Positions 52,327 to 61,300 of a stretch of DNA of 64,000 nucleotides are shown here, one piece after another. The notes under the pieces are model-generated. The model had not been told where the DNA came from. It saw nothing but the letters and a program-made list of their open reading frames with translations, and searched no databases. This DNA is from CAIQJJ01 sp049325275. Lineage in GTDB: Bacteria > Chloroflexota > Anaerolineae > Anaerolineales > UBA4823. A program made the translations under genes and the position numbers. Each line of letters opens with the position of its first letter. Positions within the stretch are counted from its first letter, which is position 1. The stretch is from positions 62,001-126,000 of the forward strand of contig JBMOLU010000050.1 in the NCBI GenBank assembly GCA_049325275.1. Reading direction: 5' to 3'.

Positions 52327-52869
52327 ATGGCAAAACCAAAAGTAGCTACCGATTGGATGTGTGGCTGCGCCGGCTGTCACATGTCGCTGCTCGATATGGA
52401 TGAACGTATTCTCAAAGTGGCCGAGTTGGCCGACATTCGCGCTACCCCCATCACCGACCTGAAAGAGCCGGACGAAGAAGGTGTGGCTGTGGGCGTGCTC
52501 GAGGGCGGCATCAACAACACCGCCAACGAAGAAGTGGCCCACAAAATGCGCAAACGCTGCAAGGTGCTCGTGGCCCTCGGCGACTGCGCCGTCTTCGGCG
52601 GCGTGCCGGCCATGCGCAACTTCTTTACGCTCGAAGAATCGCTGCGGCGTGCTTACGTCGAGGCCGAAAGCGTGGACGAGAGCGGCAAAATCCCCGATGA
52701 CCCCGAACTGGCGCGTATGACCACCGTGCGCGCCGTCCAGGAAGTCGTCCCGGTAGACATTTTTGTCCCGGGCTGCCCACCCAGCGCCGATGTCATCTTC
52801 CACGTTCTGTCCGAATTGGCGCAAGGCCGCATGCCGGAAGTGAAAGACGAACTGCTTCACTGGCACTAA
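52327..52869 (+). CDS. hoxY: [NiFe] hydrogenase small subunit (HoxY-like)
   Basis: This 180-residue small subunit carries the proximal [4Fe-4S] cluster. The ligand set is WMCGCAGCHMSLLDMD (C-x-x-C), ALGDCAVFGGVPA and VPGCPPSADVIF. It is short and has no Tat signal, as in cytoplasmic group 3 enzymes. It is preceded by GGAAAAGGAG and followed by hoxH after 93 bp of repeats. Confidence 0.95.
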   Translation: MAKPKVATDWMCGCAGCHMSLLDMDERILKVAELADIRATPITDLKEPDEEGVAVGVLEGGINNTANEEVAHKMRKRCKVLVALGDCAVFGGVPAMRNFFTLEESLRRAYVEAESVDESGKIPDDPELARMTTVRAVQEVVPVDIFVPGCPPSADVIFHVLSELAQGRMPEVKDELLHWH

Positions 52870-52875
52870 TCAAAC

Positions 52876-52952
52876 AGTGAAACGTGAAACGTAATGCGTG
52901 AAACGTGAAATCAAATCACGCCTCACGCATCACGTATCACGCCTCACATAAC
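52876..52952. repeat. ACGTGAAACGTGA/TCACGCATCACG repeat cluster
   Basis: Alternating direct copies of GTGAAACGTGA and of CACGCATCACG form an imperfect inverted structure between hoxY and hoxH. Related sequence occurs at 30333-30370. It may be a non-coding dispersed repeat, and the transcript must cross it to make hoxH. Confidence 0.6.
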
Positions 52953-52962
52953 AGGAGTCATT

Positions 52963-54390
52963 ATGGGTACTCAAAAAATCACGATCGAACCCGTCACCCG
53001 CATCGAAGGCCACGCCAAAGTCACCATCCACATGAACGAGGACCAGGTGACGGTCAGGCAGGCCTATTTGCACGTCAACGAATTCCGCGGCTTTGAAAAA
53101 TTCTGCGAAGGCCGCCTGTATTTCGAAATGCCCTCCATTACCCCGCGCATCTGTGGCATCTGCCCGGTCAGCCACCACCTGGCCGCGGCCAAGGCCGGCG
53201 ACGCCCTGCAAGGCACGCCGCCGCCCCGCCCGGCGTCCCTGCTGCGCGAGCTGATGCACATGGGACAGATCATCCAGAGTCACGGGATGCACTTCTTCGA
53301 ACTGGCCGGGCCGGACCTGTTGCTCGGCTTCGACGCCGACCCGGCCGTGCGTAACGTCGTCGGGCTGGCAGGTGCCAACCCCGACCTGACCGTTAAAGCA
53401 GTCATGCTGCGCAAATTCGGCCAGGAGATCATCCGCATTTTGGGTGGGCGGCGCATTCACCCCGTCTTTGCCGTGCCCGGCGGTGTCAACAAGGCCCTGC
53501 AAGCCGGCGAACGCGACACGATCTTGGAAGGTGTGGATGAAGCCATTGCCACCACCCAGGCCGGCCTGGCGATCATGAAAGACTGGGCCGAGAAGAACGC
53601 CGAAGACATCGACAAGTTTGCCGTTTTCTCGACCGGCTATTTTGGCCTGGTCAAGCCCGGCAACACACTCGAACTGTACGACGGCCAGATTCGCCTGGTC
53701 GATTCGGCCGGCAAACAGCTGGAACTGTTCGACCCGGCCACGTACCTCGATTACATCGCCGAACACGTCGAAAATTGGTCGTATCTCAAGTTCCCCTACT
53801 ACAAGAAGTTGGGCTACCCCCAGGGCGTTTACCGTGTCGGGCCGCTCGGTCGCTGCAACGCTTCGGATCGCATGGCGACGCCGCTGGCGGACGCCGAACT
53901 CAAGATCTTCAAGGGCCTCAACGGCGGCAAGCCGGTTGAAAATACCCTACACTATCACTATGCCCGCCTGATCGAGACGCTCTACGCTGCCGAACAGGTC
54001 AAAGTCCTGCTCGACGACCCCGATATCCTCAGCACCGAAATCCTCAACACTCGCAAAGACTACCAGGGCGTCGGCGTCGGCGTGATCGAAGCGCCGCGTG
54101 GCACGCTGATCCATCACTACTGGGCCGACGAAAACGGCCGCCTGGAACGCGTCAACCTGATCGTTTCCACCGGGCACAACAACTGGGCCATGTCCAATGC
54201 CGTCGACAGCGTCGCCAAGACCTACGTCAAAGGCCCGGACGTCCAGGAAGGCATGCTCAACCGCGTCGAAGCCGCCATTCGCGCCCACGACCCCTGCCTG
54301 TCGTGCTCCACGCACGCCGTCGGCCAGATGCCGATCGTGGCCGAGATTCTCGATGCCGAGGGGAACCTGATCCAGACGTTGAGCCGTTAG
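52963..54390 (+). CDS. hoxH: [NiFe] hydrogenase large subunit (HoxH-like, group 3d type)
   Basis: This 475-residue catalytic subunit binds the Ni-Fe-(CN)2CO centre. L1 is RICGICPVSHHLAAAKA with two Cys ligands, and L2 near the C-terminus is DPCLSCSTHA with the other two. N-terminal PVTRIEGHAKVTIHMN and the motif FRGFEKFCEGRLYFEMPSITPRICG fit cytoplasmic bidirectional NAD-linked hydrogenases. About 24 residues follow the His of STHA, so maturation should involve removal of this C-terminal peptide by the protease encoded at 55757. It is preceded by AGGAG. A 19-bp hairpin follows the stop. Confidence 0.95.
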   Translation: MGTQKITIEPVTRIEGHAKVTIHMNEDQVTVRQAYLHVNEFRGFEKFCEGRLYFEMPSITPRICGICPVSHHLAAAKAGDALQGTPPPRPASLLRELMHMGQIIQSHGMHFFELAGPDLLLGFDADPAVRNVVGLAGANPDLTVKAVMLRKFGQEIIRILGGRRIHPVFAVPGGVNKALQAGERDTILEGVDEAIATTQAGLAIMKDWAEKNAEDIDKFAVFSTGYFGLVKPGNTLELYDGQIRLVDSAGKQLELFDPATYLDYIAEHVENWSYLKFPYYKKLGYPQGVYRVGPLGRCNASDRMATPLADAELKIFKGLNGGKPVENTLHYHYARLIETLYAAEQVKVLLDDPDILSTEILNTRKDYQGVGVGVIEAPRGTLIHHYWADENGRLERVNLIVSTGHNNWAMSNAVDSVAKTYVKGPDVQEGMLNRVEAAIRAHDPCLSCSTHAVGQMPIVAEILDAEGNLIQTLSR

Positions 54391-54404
54391 ATAGGCCCTT
54401 GCCA

Positions 54405-54454
54405 CCCAAATGCGAATCGCACACAGTTTCGGCTTTGTGCGATTCGCATTTGGG
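54405..54454. terminator. 19-bp perfect hairpin after hoxH
   Basis: CCCAAATGCGAATCGCACA (54405-54423) pairs exactly with 54436-54454 around a 12-nt loop, starting 15 bp after the hoxH stop. No T-run follows, so it may be a Rho-independent-like or processing hairpin that separates hoxH from the TPR gene. Confidence 0.7.
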
Positions 54455-54496
54455 TATGATCATCCAATGACAATGTCTGGTGATGAAAGGGCAGAT

Positions 54497-55723
54497 ATGG
54501 ACAACACCGGAAAAGAGAAGCGCGTCGCGCAAATTCGTTCAGTCTGGCAAGACAAGGAGATTGAGTATTTGCTTGAAGTCTGGCGGGGAAATGATCGCGA
54601 TGCGTGGACAGACGAGACCTTTGAAGCGATTGCGAGTATTCTTCAAGAAAGGCTTGGCGAGATTCCCCAGTCAGGGGCGCTGGTGTTGAAACCGCACTTG
54701 CCTTCTGTGGAACTGGATGCTGGGCGGTATCTTGAGCAGGCGCGTGCCCATTTTAATGACGGTAAACTTGAAGAAGCCGTGATTGCCTTCAACCATGCGA
54801 TCCAGCTGAACCCCGGTTTTGCCCCGGCCCATTATGAACGCGGCCTGGCACTTGATGAAATGGAGCGTTTGGAAGAAGCCATCGCCGCCTATTGCGAAGC
54901 GGTACGGTTGGATCCGGCCATGCAAGCCGCCTGGGAAAACCTTCGGGATGCTCGCGCAGCGCTTGATGAGACCCTTGATGCGACACCCGCCGGGGAACAC
55001 CTTCAGCAGGCCATGCGGTACATCGACGAAAGCGAGTTTGAAAAAGCACTTGTGGAATGTGAGCGGGCGCTTTCGTTTAGCCGGGACTTTCCCGTTGTGC
55101 ATTATTACAATGGGTTGATCCTGGAAGAAATGGGGCGAATTAATGATGCGATCCTTGCTTATCAAACCGCCATTGGATTGAACCGCGATTTTTACGCAGC
55201 ATCTGAGCGTCTCAGCGTTGCATGGATGAAGTGGGAAGCTCTGCAATACCGGCTTATTCCCGGCGAAAATGAGCTTTTGTTTGATGAAAACACACCGATC
55301 GATTTCGATGCCCTGCCTGATGATGGTGAAATCCCGGCTTACTTCTATCTGGACGAGAAAGCATTTTTATTGCGGGGTGTGCCGGGGCACCGTATACTGC
55401 CGGGACGCAGCGGCTACGATCCTTTGGATAACGACTTTGAAGTGGCCCATATCCAAGGCGTCTGGATTCGGAAAGCATTTACCGGAAAGCTGCGTACTCG
55501 TGAGCCGCTTTACTTGTTGATGATGGCTGTCTATGGCATTTTGTTTGCCTCCTTCCTTTTCGTGATGCCGGCAACCGTTTTATTGGGGTCGGGTTACCCC
55601 AATTTGGGGTTTACAATTCTGATCGCTCCTTATTCTGCGATGGGTATAGCCTTATTGGTGAATGTGTTTTTGAGCCTGACAAATCACAATCTGCCTTTGG
55701 AAGATGGCAAGGTGTTTTATTAG
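54497..55723 (+). CDS. TPR-repeat membrane protein between hoxH and the maturation protease
   Basis: This 408-residue protein has a charged N-terminal region (RVAQIRSVWQDKEIEYLLEVWRGND) and TPR repeats at about residues 75-230 (AVIAFNHAIQLNPGFAPAHYERGLALDEMERLEEAIAAYCEAVRLDPAM; FPVVHYYNGLILEEMGRINDAILAYQTAIGLN). Two C-terminal hydrophobic segments follow (YLLMMAVYGILFASFLFVMPATVLL; FTILIAPYSAMGIALLVNVFL). ATG 54497 has AAGGG 6 nt upstream; starts at 54410 or 54467 lie in or near the hairpin. It is an unusual neighbour. It may be a membrane anchor or chaperone for the hydrogenase, which is inference only. Confidence 0.8.
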   Translation: MDNTGKEKRVAQIRSVWQDKEIEYLLEVWRGNDRDAWTDETFEAIASILQERLGEIPQSGALVLKPHLPSVELDAGRYLEQARAHFNDGKLEEAVIAFNHAIQLNPGFAPAHYERGLALDEMERLEEAIAAYCEAVRLDPAMQAAWENLRDARAALDETLDATPAGEHLQQAMRYIDESEFEKALVECERALSFSRDFPVVHYYNGLILEEMGRINDAILAYQTAIGLNRDFYAASERLSVAWMKWEALQYRLIPGENELLFDENTPIDFDALPDDGEIPAYFYLDEKAFLLRGVPGHRILPGRSGYDPLDNDFEVAHIQGVWIRKAFTGKLRTREPLYLLMMAVYGILFASFLFVMPATVLLGSGYPNLGFTILIAPYSAMGIALLVNVFLSLTNHNLPLEDGKVFY

Positions 55724-55756
55724 GTTTTGTGTCGGCATACCCGATGAGAGGAAACT

Positions 55757-56236
55757 TTGAAGCCTACTTTAATTCTTGGCTATGGCAATGTGGACCGCCA
55801 GGATGACGGCGCCGCCTGGCACGTGCTGGCGCAACTGGCGCAAAAACTGGGACGGGGCACGACGGCTTCGCTCGAGGATGAGTTCTATCCCGAGGGAGCG
55901 TACCCTCACCTGCTTTCCGCCTTGCAGTTGACCCCCGAAATGGCCGAAACCGTGGCCGAATACGAACGCGTCTGTTTTGTCGATGCGCACACCGGGGCGA
56001 TCCCTGACGAAATCGGCTGGCAGGAAGTGCTGCCCGAGTTCCAGCAATCTCCCTTCACACACCATCTCACCCCGCAGTCGTGCCTGTCGGTCGTGCGAGA
56101 TATTTATCATCGAACCCCCGAGGCCGTCCTGGTTTCGGTGCGCGGTTACGAGTTCGGCTTCGAACGCCAACTATCCGATCGCACGCGGGCATTGGTCGAG
56201 CGGGCCGTGGCGCGAATTGTAGCCTGGCTCGGGTAA
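55757..56236 (+). CDS. hoxW: Hydrogenase maturation protease (HybD/HoxW-like), TTG start
   Basis: This 159-residue endopeptidase should cleave the C-terminal peptide of HoxH after nickel insertion. LILGYGNVDRQDDGAAWHVL begins the family fold with the acidic metal-contact region. FVDAHTGAIPD and HHLTPQSCLSV give the conserved Asp and His expected for the nickel-sensing site. It starts with TTG at 55757 after GAGAGGAAAC. It is the last gene of the hydrogenase run. Confidence 0.9.
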   Translation: MKPTLILGYGNVDRQDDGAAWHVLAQLAQKLGRGTTASLEDEFYPEGAYPHLLSALQLTPEMAETVAEYERVCFVDAHTGAIPDEIGWQEVLPEFQQSPFTHHLTPQSCLSVVRDIYHRTPEAVLVSVRGYEFGFERQLSDRTRALVERAVARIVAWLG

Positions 56237-56261
56237 CGTTTGCTTCGCCAACGCTGTCTGT

Positions 56262-56504
56262 TTAAGGGCGCGTTTGTTTCCGCCAGTCGGGACATTCACC
56301 GTCGATGAAGAGGTCGCTTTCTTCACCGCTCTCGAGATTCAGTGTGTAAATCCCTGTCGTTTTCTGGGGGGTACGCGTATAAATCAGCCATTTGCCGTCA
56401 GGCGACCAGGAAGGGTTGCTGGCATGGGGGTGATCGACAACCTTTTTCCTGTCGGAACCGTCCTTACGGAGCTTGTGGCCTCCGTTTATCTTGTGGTTTA
56501 TCCA
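56262..56504 (-). pseudogene. WD40/PD40 beta-propeller fragment
   Basis: The frame reads HKLRKDGSDRKKVVDHPHASNPSWSPDGKWLIYTRTPQKTTGIYTLNLESGEESDLF. This is one and a half blades of a TolB/PD40-type propeller (D-G-S-x-x-x-x-V; P-x-W-S-P-D-G-K-x-L-x-Y). The rest of the open frame upstream to 56774 shows no homologous repeats, so this is the C-terminal leftover of a larger protein. Confidence 0.55.
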
Positions 56505-56789
56505 AGAACGTGCTGCCAAAATCATATCTGCTGACCCGATAAGCTTATTGTATATGGGACTCGTTCGCAAAGGGTTCGCATTTTGTTCGTAAAATGGCCT
56601 CTTGGCTGCAAAGAGCGGGCTGCATTTATGCATGCAAGCTTCGGAACGGGATCTTCGCCGACTGAACTTGTTGCTCACAGAGTAAAAGTGGCTCTCCCGG
56701 CTTGCCGGGAAAGGGGGCCGCATTTGGGGGTTGTGTGCCCTGACTGTCTTACTTGTGTGGCTGCTTCGCAGCACACAGGAAAAACCCGA

Positions 56790-56835
56790 ATTTGATATTC
56801 ATGCGTGCGAAGCACGCATGAATATCAAATTTTTG
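56790..56835. terminator. Bidirectional terminator-like 20-bp hairpin
   Basis: A perfect 20-bp stem (56790-56809 with 56813-56832, loop GAA) is followed by TTTTT at 56831-56835 and preceded by AAAAA. It could terminate transcripts from both sides, between the hydrogenase region and the MFS gene. Confidence 0.7.
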
Positions 56836-57028
56836 GCCATCCTCGGAGGTGGTGTGCAGTACACAACTCCCAATGCAGGAATTCTTCACGCGAAAGCTGG
56901 AAGACCCATAAAAGTGTATTCCGGCGTATAATCGCCAGAATTTGTCGAAGGCGCGAAGGACCGCTGTTTTCCTGCCGTTCTTCGCGTTTTGCGCGGTAAA
57001 TCACTTTCTGATGATTGGATATTGCTGT

Positions 57029-58264
57029 ATGAACCTTGGTAGGCTTTTCCGTTTTCCCCCCGAACTATCGCCGCAACTGCGCTCGAACTATATCTTTCTG
57101 TTGTGGGATATCGGTGTCTGGGGCTTTTACATGGGTTCGACGGTCGCTTTCTTGACGATTTATGCGGCGCGTGTGGGGGCTACACCCGAAGAGATCGGCC
57201 TGCTGACAGCGCTGCCGGCTTTACTTTCGTTATTGTTGGCAGTGCCGGTGGGGCAGTGGTTGAAGCGCTTCCCGGCAGGGCCGGTGACGGCCTGGGGAGC
57301 CTTTGTCGCGCGTTTCCTGCTGGTCGTATACGTGATCTTGCCGTGGGCCTTGCCACCGACGTTACAGGTACAGGCGCTGTTGGTGATGGCGGTGATCCTG
57401 GCGCTACCCAATACGGTGATCAGCATCAGTTTCAACCAGTTTTTCATCGAGGCGATTCCCACGCGCTGGCGCGGTACGGTGGTGGGGGCGCGTAATGCGA
57501 TCATGTCGATCGTTTCTTTCGTGGTAACGCTGCTCTGTGGGCAGGTTTTGACCTATGTGGCCTTCCCGCGTGGCTACCAGATCGTCTTCTTTATCGGTTT
57601 TGCTGGCGCACTGGCGACTGCCTACATGATCGCGCGCGTGCGGCCGGTGCCAGACTCCGATCTGCCGTTGCTCTCCGGTTCGGGGGCCCCTGCCGCTCGC
57701 TGGCGCCTTCCCGCACTCGATGCCAACGGGCGTGCCTATCTCAAGGTGATCGGCCTGCTTTTCTGGCTGAATTTCACCAACAATATGGCCGCACCGCTCG
57801 TTCCCGACTTGCTGGTCGGGCAGCTAAAACTTTCGGATGCCATGATCAGCGTGGGCACGGCCACGACGACCTTTCTGACCTTCGTGATTTCCTTACGCGT
57901 GGCGCGCTTTACCTTGCGTACCGGAAACCGTAAAGCGACGGCCATCGGCGCCGGCCTGTTGGCCGTACAGGCCATTACCCTGGCGTTGGCGACCAACGCC
58001 CTCTTTTACTTGGTCTCGGCCGTGATCGCCGGCATAGCAATAGGTGTGCTGGGCGCCGCGCAGTACAATTACCCGCTCGATCACCTGCCGTCTGCGGACC
58101 GCCCGAACTGGCTTTCGTATAACGTACTGCTGGGCAATGCAGCGATCCTGCTAGGGGCGTTGGCAGGCCCGCTGATCGCCCGTTTTCTCGGCATTCCGGG
58201 CGCGCTGATCGCATTTGGCGCGTTGCGTCTGTTGGTGGGCATCGCCATTTTGCGCTGGGGATGA
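57029..58264 (+). CDS. Major facilitator superfamily transporter
   Basis: This 411-residue membrane protein has about twelve hydrophobic segments. It shows FLTIYAARVGATPEEIGLLTALPALLSLLLAVPVGQWLKRF, a cytoplasmic-loop motif in IEAIPTRWRGTVVGARNAIMS, and a second half starting ANGRAYLKVIGLLFWLNFTNNMAAPLVPDLL. The specificity is unknown. The start at 57029 is chosen because the earlier part of the open frame is not typical; the ribosome-binding site is weak. A 14-bp hairpin follows the stop. Confidence 0.85.
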   Translation: MNLGRLFRFPPELSPQLRSNYIFLLWDIGVWGFYMGSTVAFLTIYAARVGATPEEIGLLTALPALLSLLLAVPVGQWLKRFPAGPVTAWGAFVARFLLVVYVILPWALPPTLQVQALLVMAVILALPNTVISISFNQFFIEAIPTRWRGTVVGARNAIMSIVSFVVTLLCGQVLTYVAFPRGYQIVFFIGFAGALATAYMIARVRPVPDSDLPLLSGSGAPAARWRLPALDANGRAYLKVIGLLFWLNFTNNMAAPLVPDLLVGQLKLSDAMISVGTATTTFLTFVISLRVARFTLRTGNRKATAIGAGLLAVQAITLALATNALFYLVSAVIAGIAIGVLGAAQYNYPLDHLPSADRPNWLSYNVLLGNAAILLGALAGPLIARFLGIPGALIAFGALRLLVGIAILRWG

Positions 58265-58281
58265 AGAGGCCGTTAAAGCAA

Positions 58282-58314
58282 GGAGAAGCATACACGCTTG
58301 GTGTATGCTTCTCC
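58282..58314 (+). terminator. 14-bp hairpin after the MFS gene
   Basis: GGAGAAGCATACAC (58282-58295) pairs exactly with 58301-58314 around a 5-nt loop, 18 bp after the MFS stop and before the convergent secreted-protein gene. It probably limits read-through between the two convergent genes; there is no T-run. Confidence 0.7.
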
Positions 58315-58352
58315 GCGTAAGCGTAGGGCAGCGGTATCAGGGGCTTCGGAAA

Positions 58353-61300
58353 TTACTCTTGGCGGATAACGATGGGCAGGTAGAGCGTGCCCATGCCCCC
58401 TTCAAGCCAGATCGTTGCCGTTTCCACATTGACCGACACATTGCCGCTGGCGTCTCTGAAGCGTGCATAGACGGTTCGCTGGCCTGTGCCGGGCAGAAGT
58501 TGCCAGGGGATGTTCTGCTGGAAAGGTTGCCATGTTGAATCAGTGAACATGGGATCGTTGCTGAGCATGACTTCGGTAATATCGCTGAAAGCGTCCTGTC
58601 CGTTATGGATATCCTCCGGTCCCTCTTCGACGGGCGTGAAGGTCAACACGACGCTGGTTGTTGTTGTACTGATGGCGCCTCCGTTGATCAGCATGGCGGC
58701 TTCTGGCGGCACCGGATCGATGCGCGGGGTCACAGGTTGGCTGCAGACAACGGCTGTGTGATGGTCTGCGGCGTCGGCTGCTTGCACGCAGTAGCGATAA
58801 GTTGTTTCGTTCGTCACGCTCGTATCGGTAAAGATGCCGGTGAGGGGTAAGTCATCGTTGATCAGCAGCCACGGGCCGGCCGAGTCTGACGAACGGTAGG
58901 CGATTACGTTGACGTAAGGCGGTTTCACATCGTAGGAAAGCAACACGGAGCCGTTCTGCGCGGTGGTTTGCACGAAGGCGGGGGCGTCGATCATGTCGTC
59001 GCCTGGGATCAATGCATCCAGCCCGTTCAGAATTGCTTCGGAATGGTCGCTCTCACCGCCGCCATCGGTATCGGAATTGTTGGGATCCGTTCCCGTGTAG
59101 TACTCGTCGGTGCAGTCGAGTTGATCCAGGTCGGCGTCCGAGTTGGGTACACCGGCGCAACGCATGGCGACGAAGTCGTCGGGAATGCTGTCTCCATTTT
59201 CGTCTTCTCCGGCGGGCACCGCAAATGAGCCACGCGTTTCACGCCGGATTTCCCCGTAGGTGGCGAGCAGGCGCACGCGGTAGGCCGCTTCGTCTTCTGC
59301 CTCGGGCGGGTTGGGTACTCCTTCTTCGTCGACCGGCGGCACGGCTGCCGATTCGATGGCCAGCGTGTACCTTCCGGCGAAGAAGCCGTCGTTTGCCTGG
59401 CCGTCGTTGTGTTGCCCGTCATCGTACAGTGGGATGATCTGCGATTCCCCGCTCAGGGTCGTCACCGTTGCAGACACCATGCCACCGGGTACCCAGATTG
59501 CGTACAAGGGGACATAGTCGCCGGTGCTGTAACCGTCCATATCGGGCAGCAACAGGTAGACGGCGCGTTCGGTCTGCCCGTAGGCGCTCACCTGGTAGCC
59601 GCGATTGCGGATGTCATTGAAGTAGACGACGACCAGCTGCCACTCGCCAGCTTCCGGATCTGCGATGTGATACCCGATGTGGCCGGAGCCTGCGCTGGAA
59701 AAGTCGGGCGTGTTGTAGGTTTGCCCGCCGGGGGAAGATAGCAGCAGGGCAAAGTCAAGGTTCGTGTCTTGTAGTGACGTCGAGCGCCAGTCGAGTACGA
59801 CGCTCATCTCTTCGACGCTGTCGTCGATGTACATCGTATGCGTGAAGACGTCACCGTAGTTGGCTAGGCCGTCTTCGGTAAAGAGGCGTTTGCAGTTCTG
59901 GCTGTCGCACAGCGAATAGAGATAACTGTCGCCCAGGCCGATTTCCATATCGTCCGGCGTGGCGGTGACCGATTGCGGCGAAGCCGATGGTCCAATGCTG
60001 ACGTACACGTCGTTGTAGTAGGAGACGCCGCCGGTTGCCGTGGCGATCTCCTGCATCAACAGCTCGTTGCTGGCCGGACCGAAGGCAATTGTTGTTACAG
60101 GGCAGCCGCTGGCTACCACATCTGCCTGCACATCGGCCCAGAAGGCGGCCGAGTTTTCCATGCCATCGGAGAGCAGGGTAAACTGGCAGCGCGCGTTGCT
60201 CGTCGTGCTGGCATTGCGCAGGTCCACGGCCTCGTCCAGGCCGTCACCGATGCTCGTGGCTCCGCTGGCAACATAAGCGTTGACCTGCGTGTGGGCGCTG
60301 TTGCGGTGAGGCAGGGTGGCAAACTGGATGCCGAGGGTGTTGGCGACGTCGTGGTTATAGGAGACCAGCCCCAAGCCTTCGCTGCTGTTGGTTGCGTCGA
60401 TGAAGAGATTGGCAGCATTCTGGGCGGCAAACAACTTTCCATCCCATCCCATCGACCCGGAAACGTCGGTGACGATCACGTGATCGCTGTTGGTGGCATC
60501 GTAGATCACGGCATCGTTTTCCGTGTCGCTGGCGATGACGGTCGATGTCCCCGGCTCTTCGAGGGATACTTCAAGGTCGTAGGGGCCGTTTGCAACTTGA
60601 GTGGGGGTGTCCACAAGCAGGAAGTATTCTTCCTGGATGAAGCCGCCGCCGACCACCAGGGCCGGCAAACCGCCCACTTCCACATCGAAGTCGGAATTGG
60701 TCAGGCCGCCGACGATCGGTCCCGTAGGCGAACCGTTGGTCACCGAAACCTGCACCACCATGTTGTCGGGGCTGCCTGACGCGCCAACGTATTCGGGGGC
60801 GAGTTGGTTGGGCAGTTCGATGTCGATGACCGGGGTCGCACAGGAAAGCGTGACGTTGACGGTGGAACTGCTGCCCTGCCCGCCGACAATTGCGACCACT
60901 TGCGTGACGCCGTCGTTCAAGAAGCTCTGCGTCCAACTATCGCCGCTGCCTTCGACGTGTGTACCGAAGGCCGAACCGTTCTCTGTGATCACGTGGTAGA
61001 ACGTGGTGGAGCCGGCCGTGCGTTGAAAGTTCGCCGTGATCACCTGGCAGCTGGCCGCCGGCGCAGCGACGTAGTAACGTGCGCTGTAGCGATTGATAGA
61101 CTGGGCGTTCCAATTCGCCGATGTGACCGAGTCGATGGTGCCGCCATTGAGCGGAACAATCGGCCCATAGGGGGCCGGGTTCCCGGCCTGGTCTTCGTCG
61201 GCGTAGTTGTAGCTGTCGTCAGGCAGGCCGGTCAGGTCTTTGGTCCAGTTTGCGACGGTAAACTGGCGGAATGCGTCATCGAAGGTTGTGCCTGGGGAGA

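Larger units (their letters stand above)
56237..57028. other. Mostly non-coding stretch with gene debris and hairpins
   Basis: This 792-bp region holds a beta-propeller gene fragment on the minus strand (56262-56504), a 20-bp hairpin with a T-run (56790-56835), and several smaller hairpins such as CTCCCGGCTTGCCGGGA near 56692. No intact gene is supported. Confidence 0.5.

Noticed and set aside
49963..52866. 967-codon open frame on the minus strand
   Set aside because: It lies opposite the NuoG-like and hoxY genes, has no recognisable domain, and mirrors the codon bias of the plus-strand genes.
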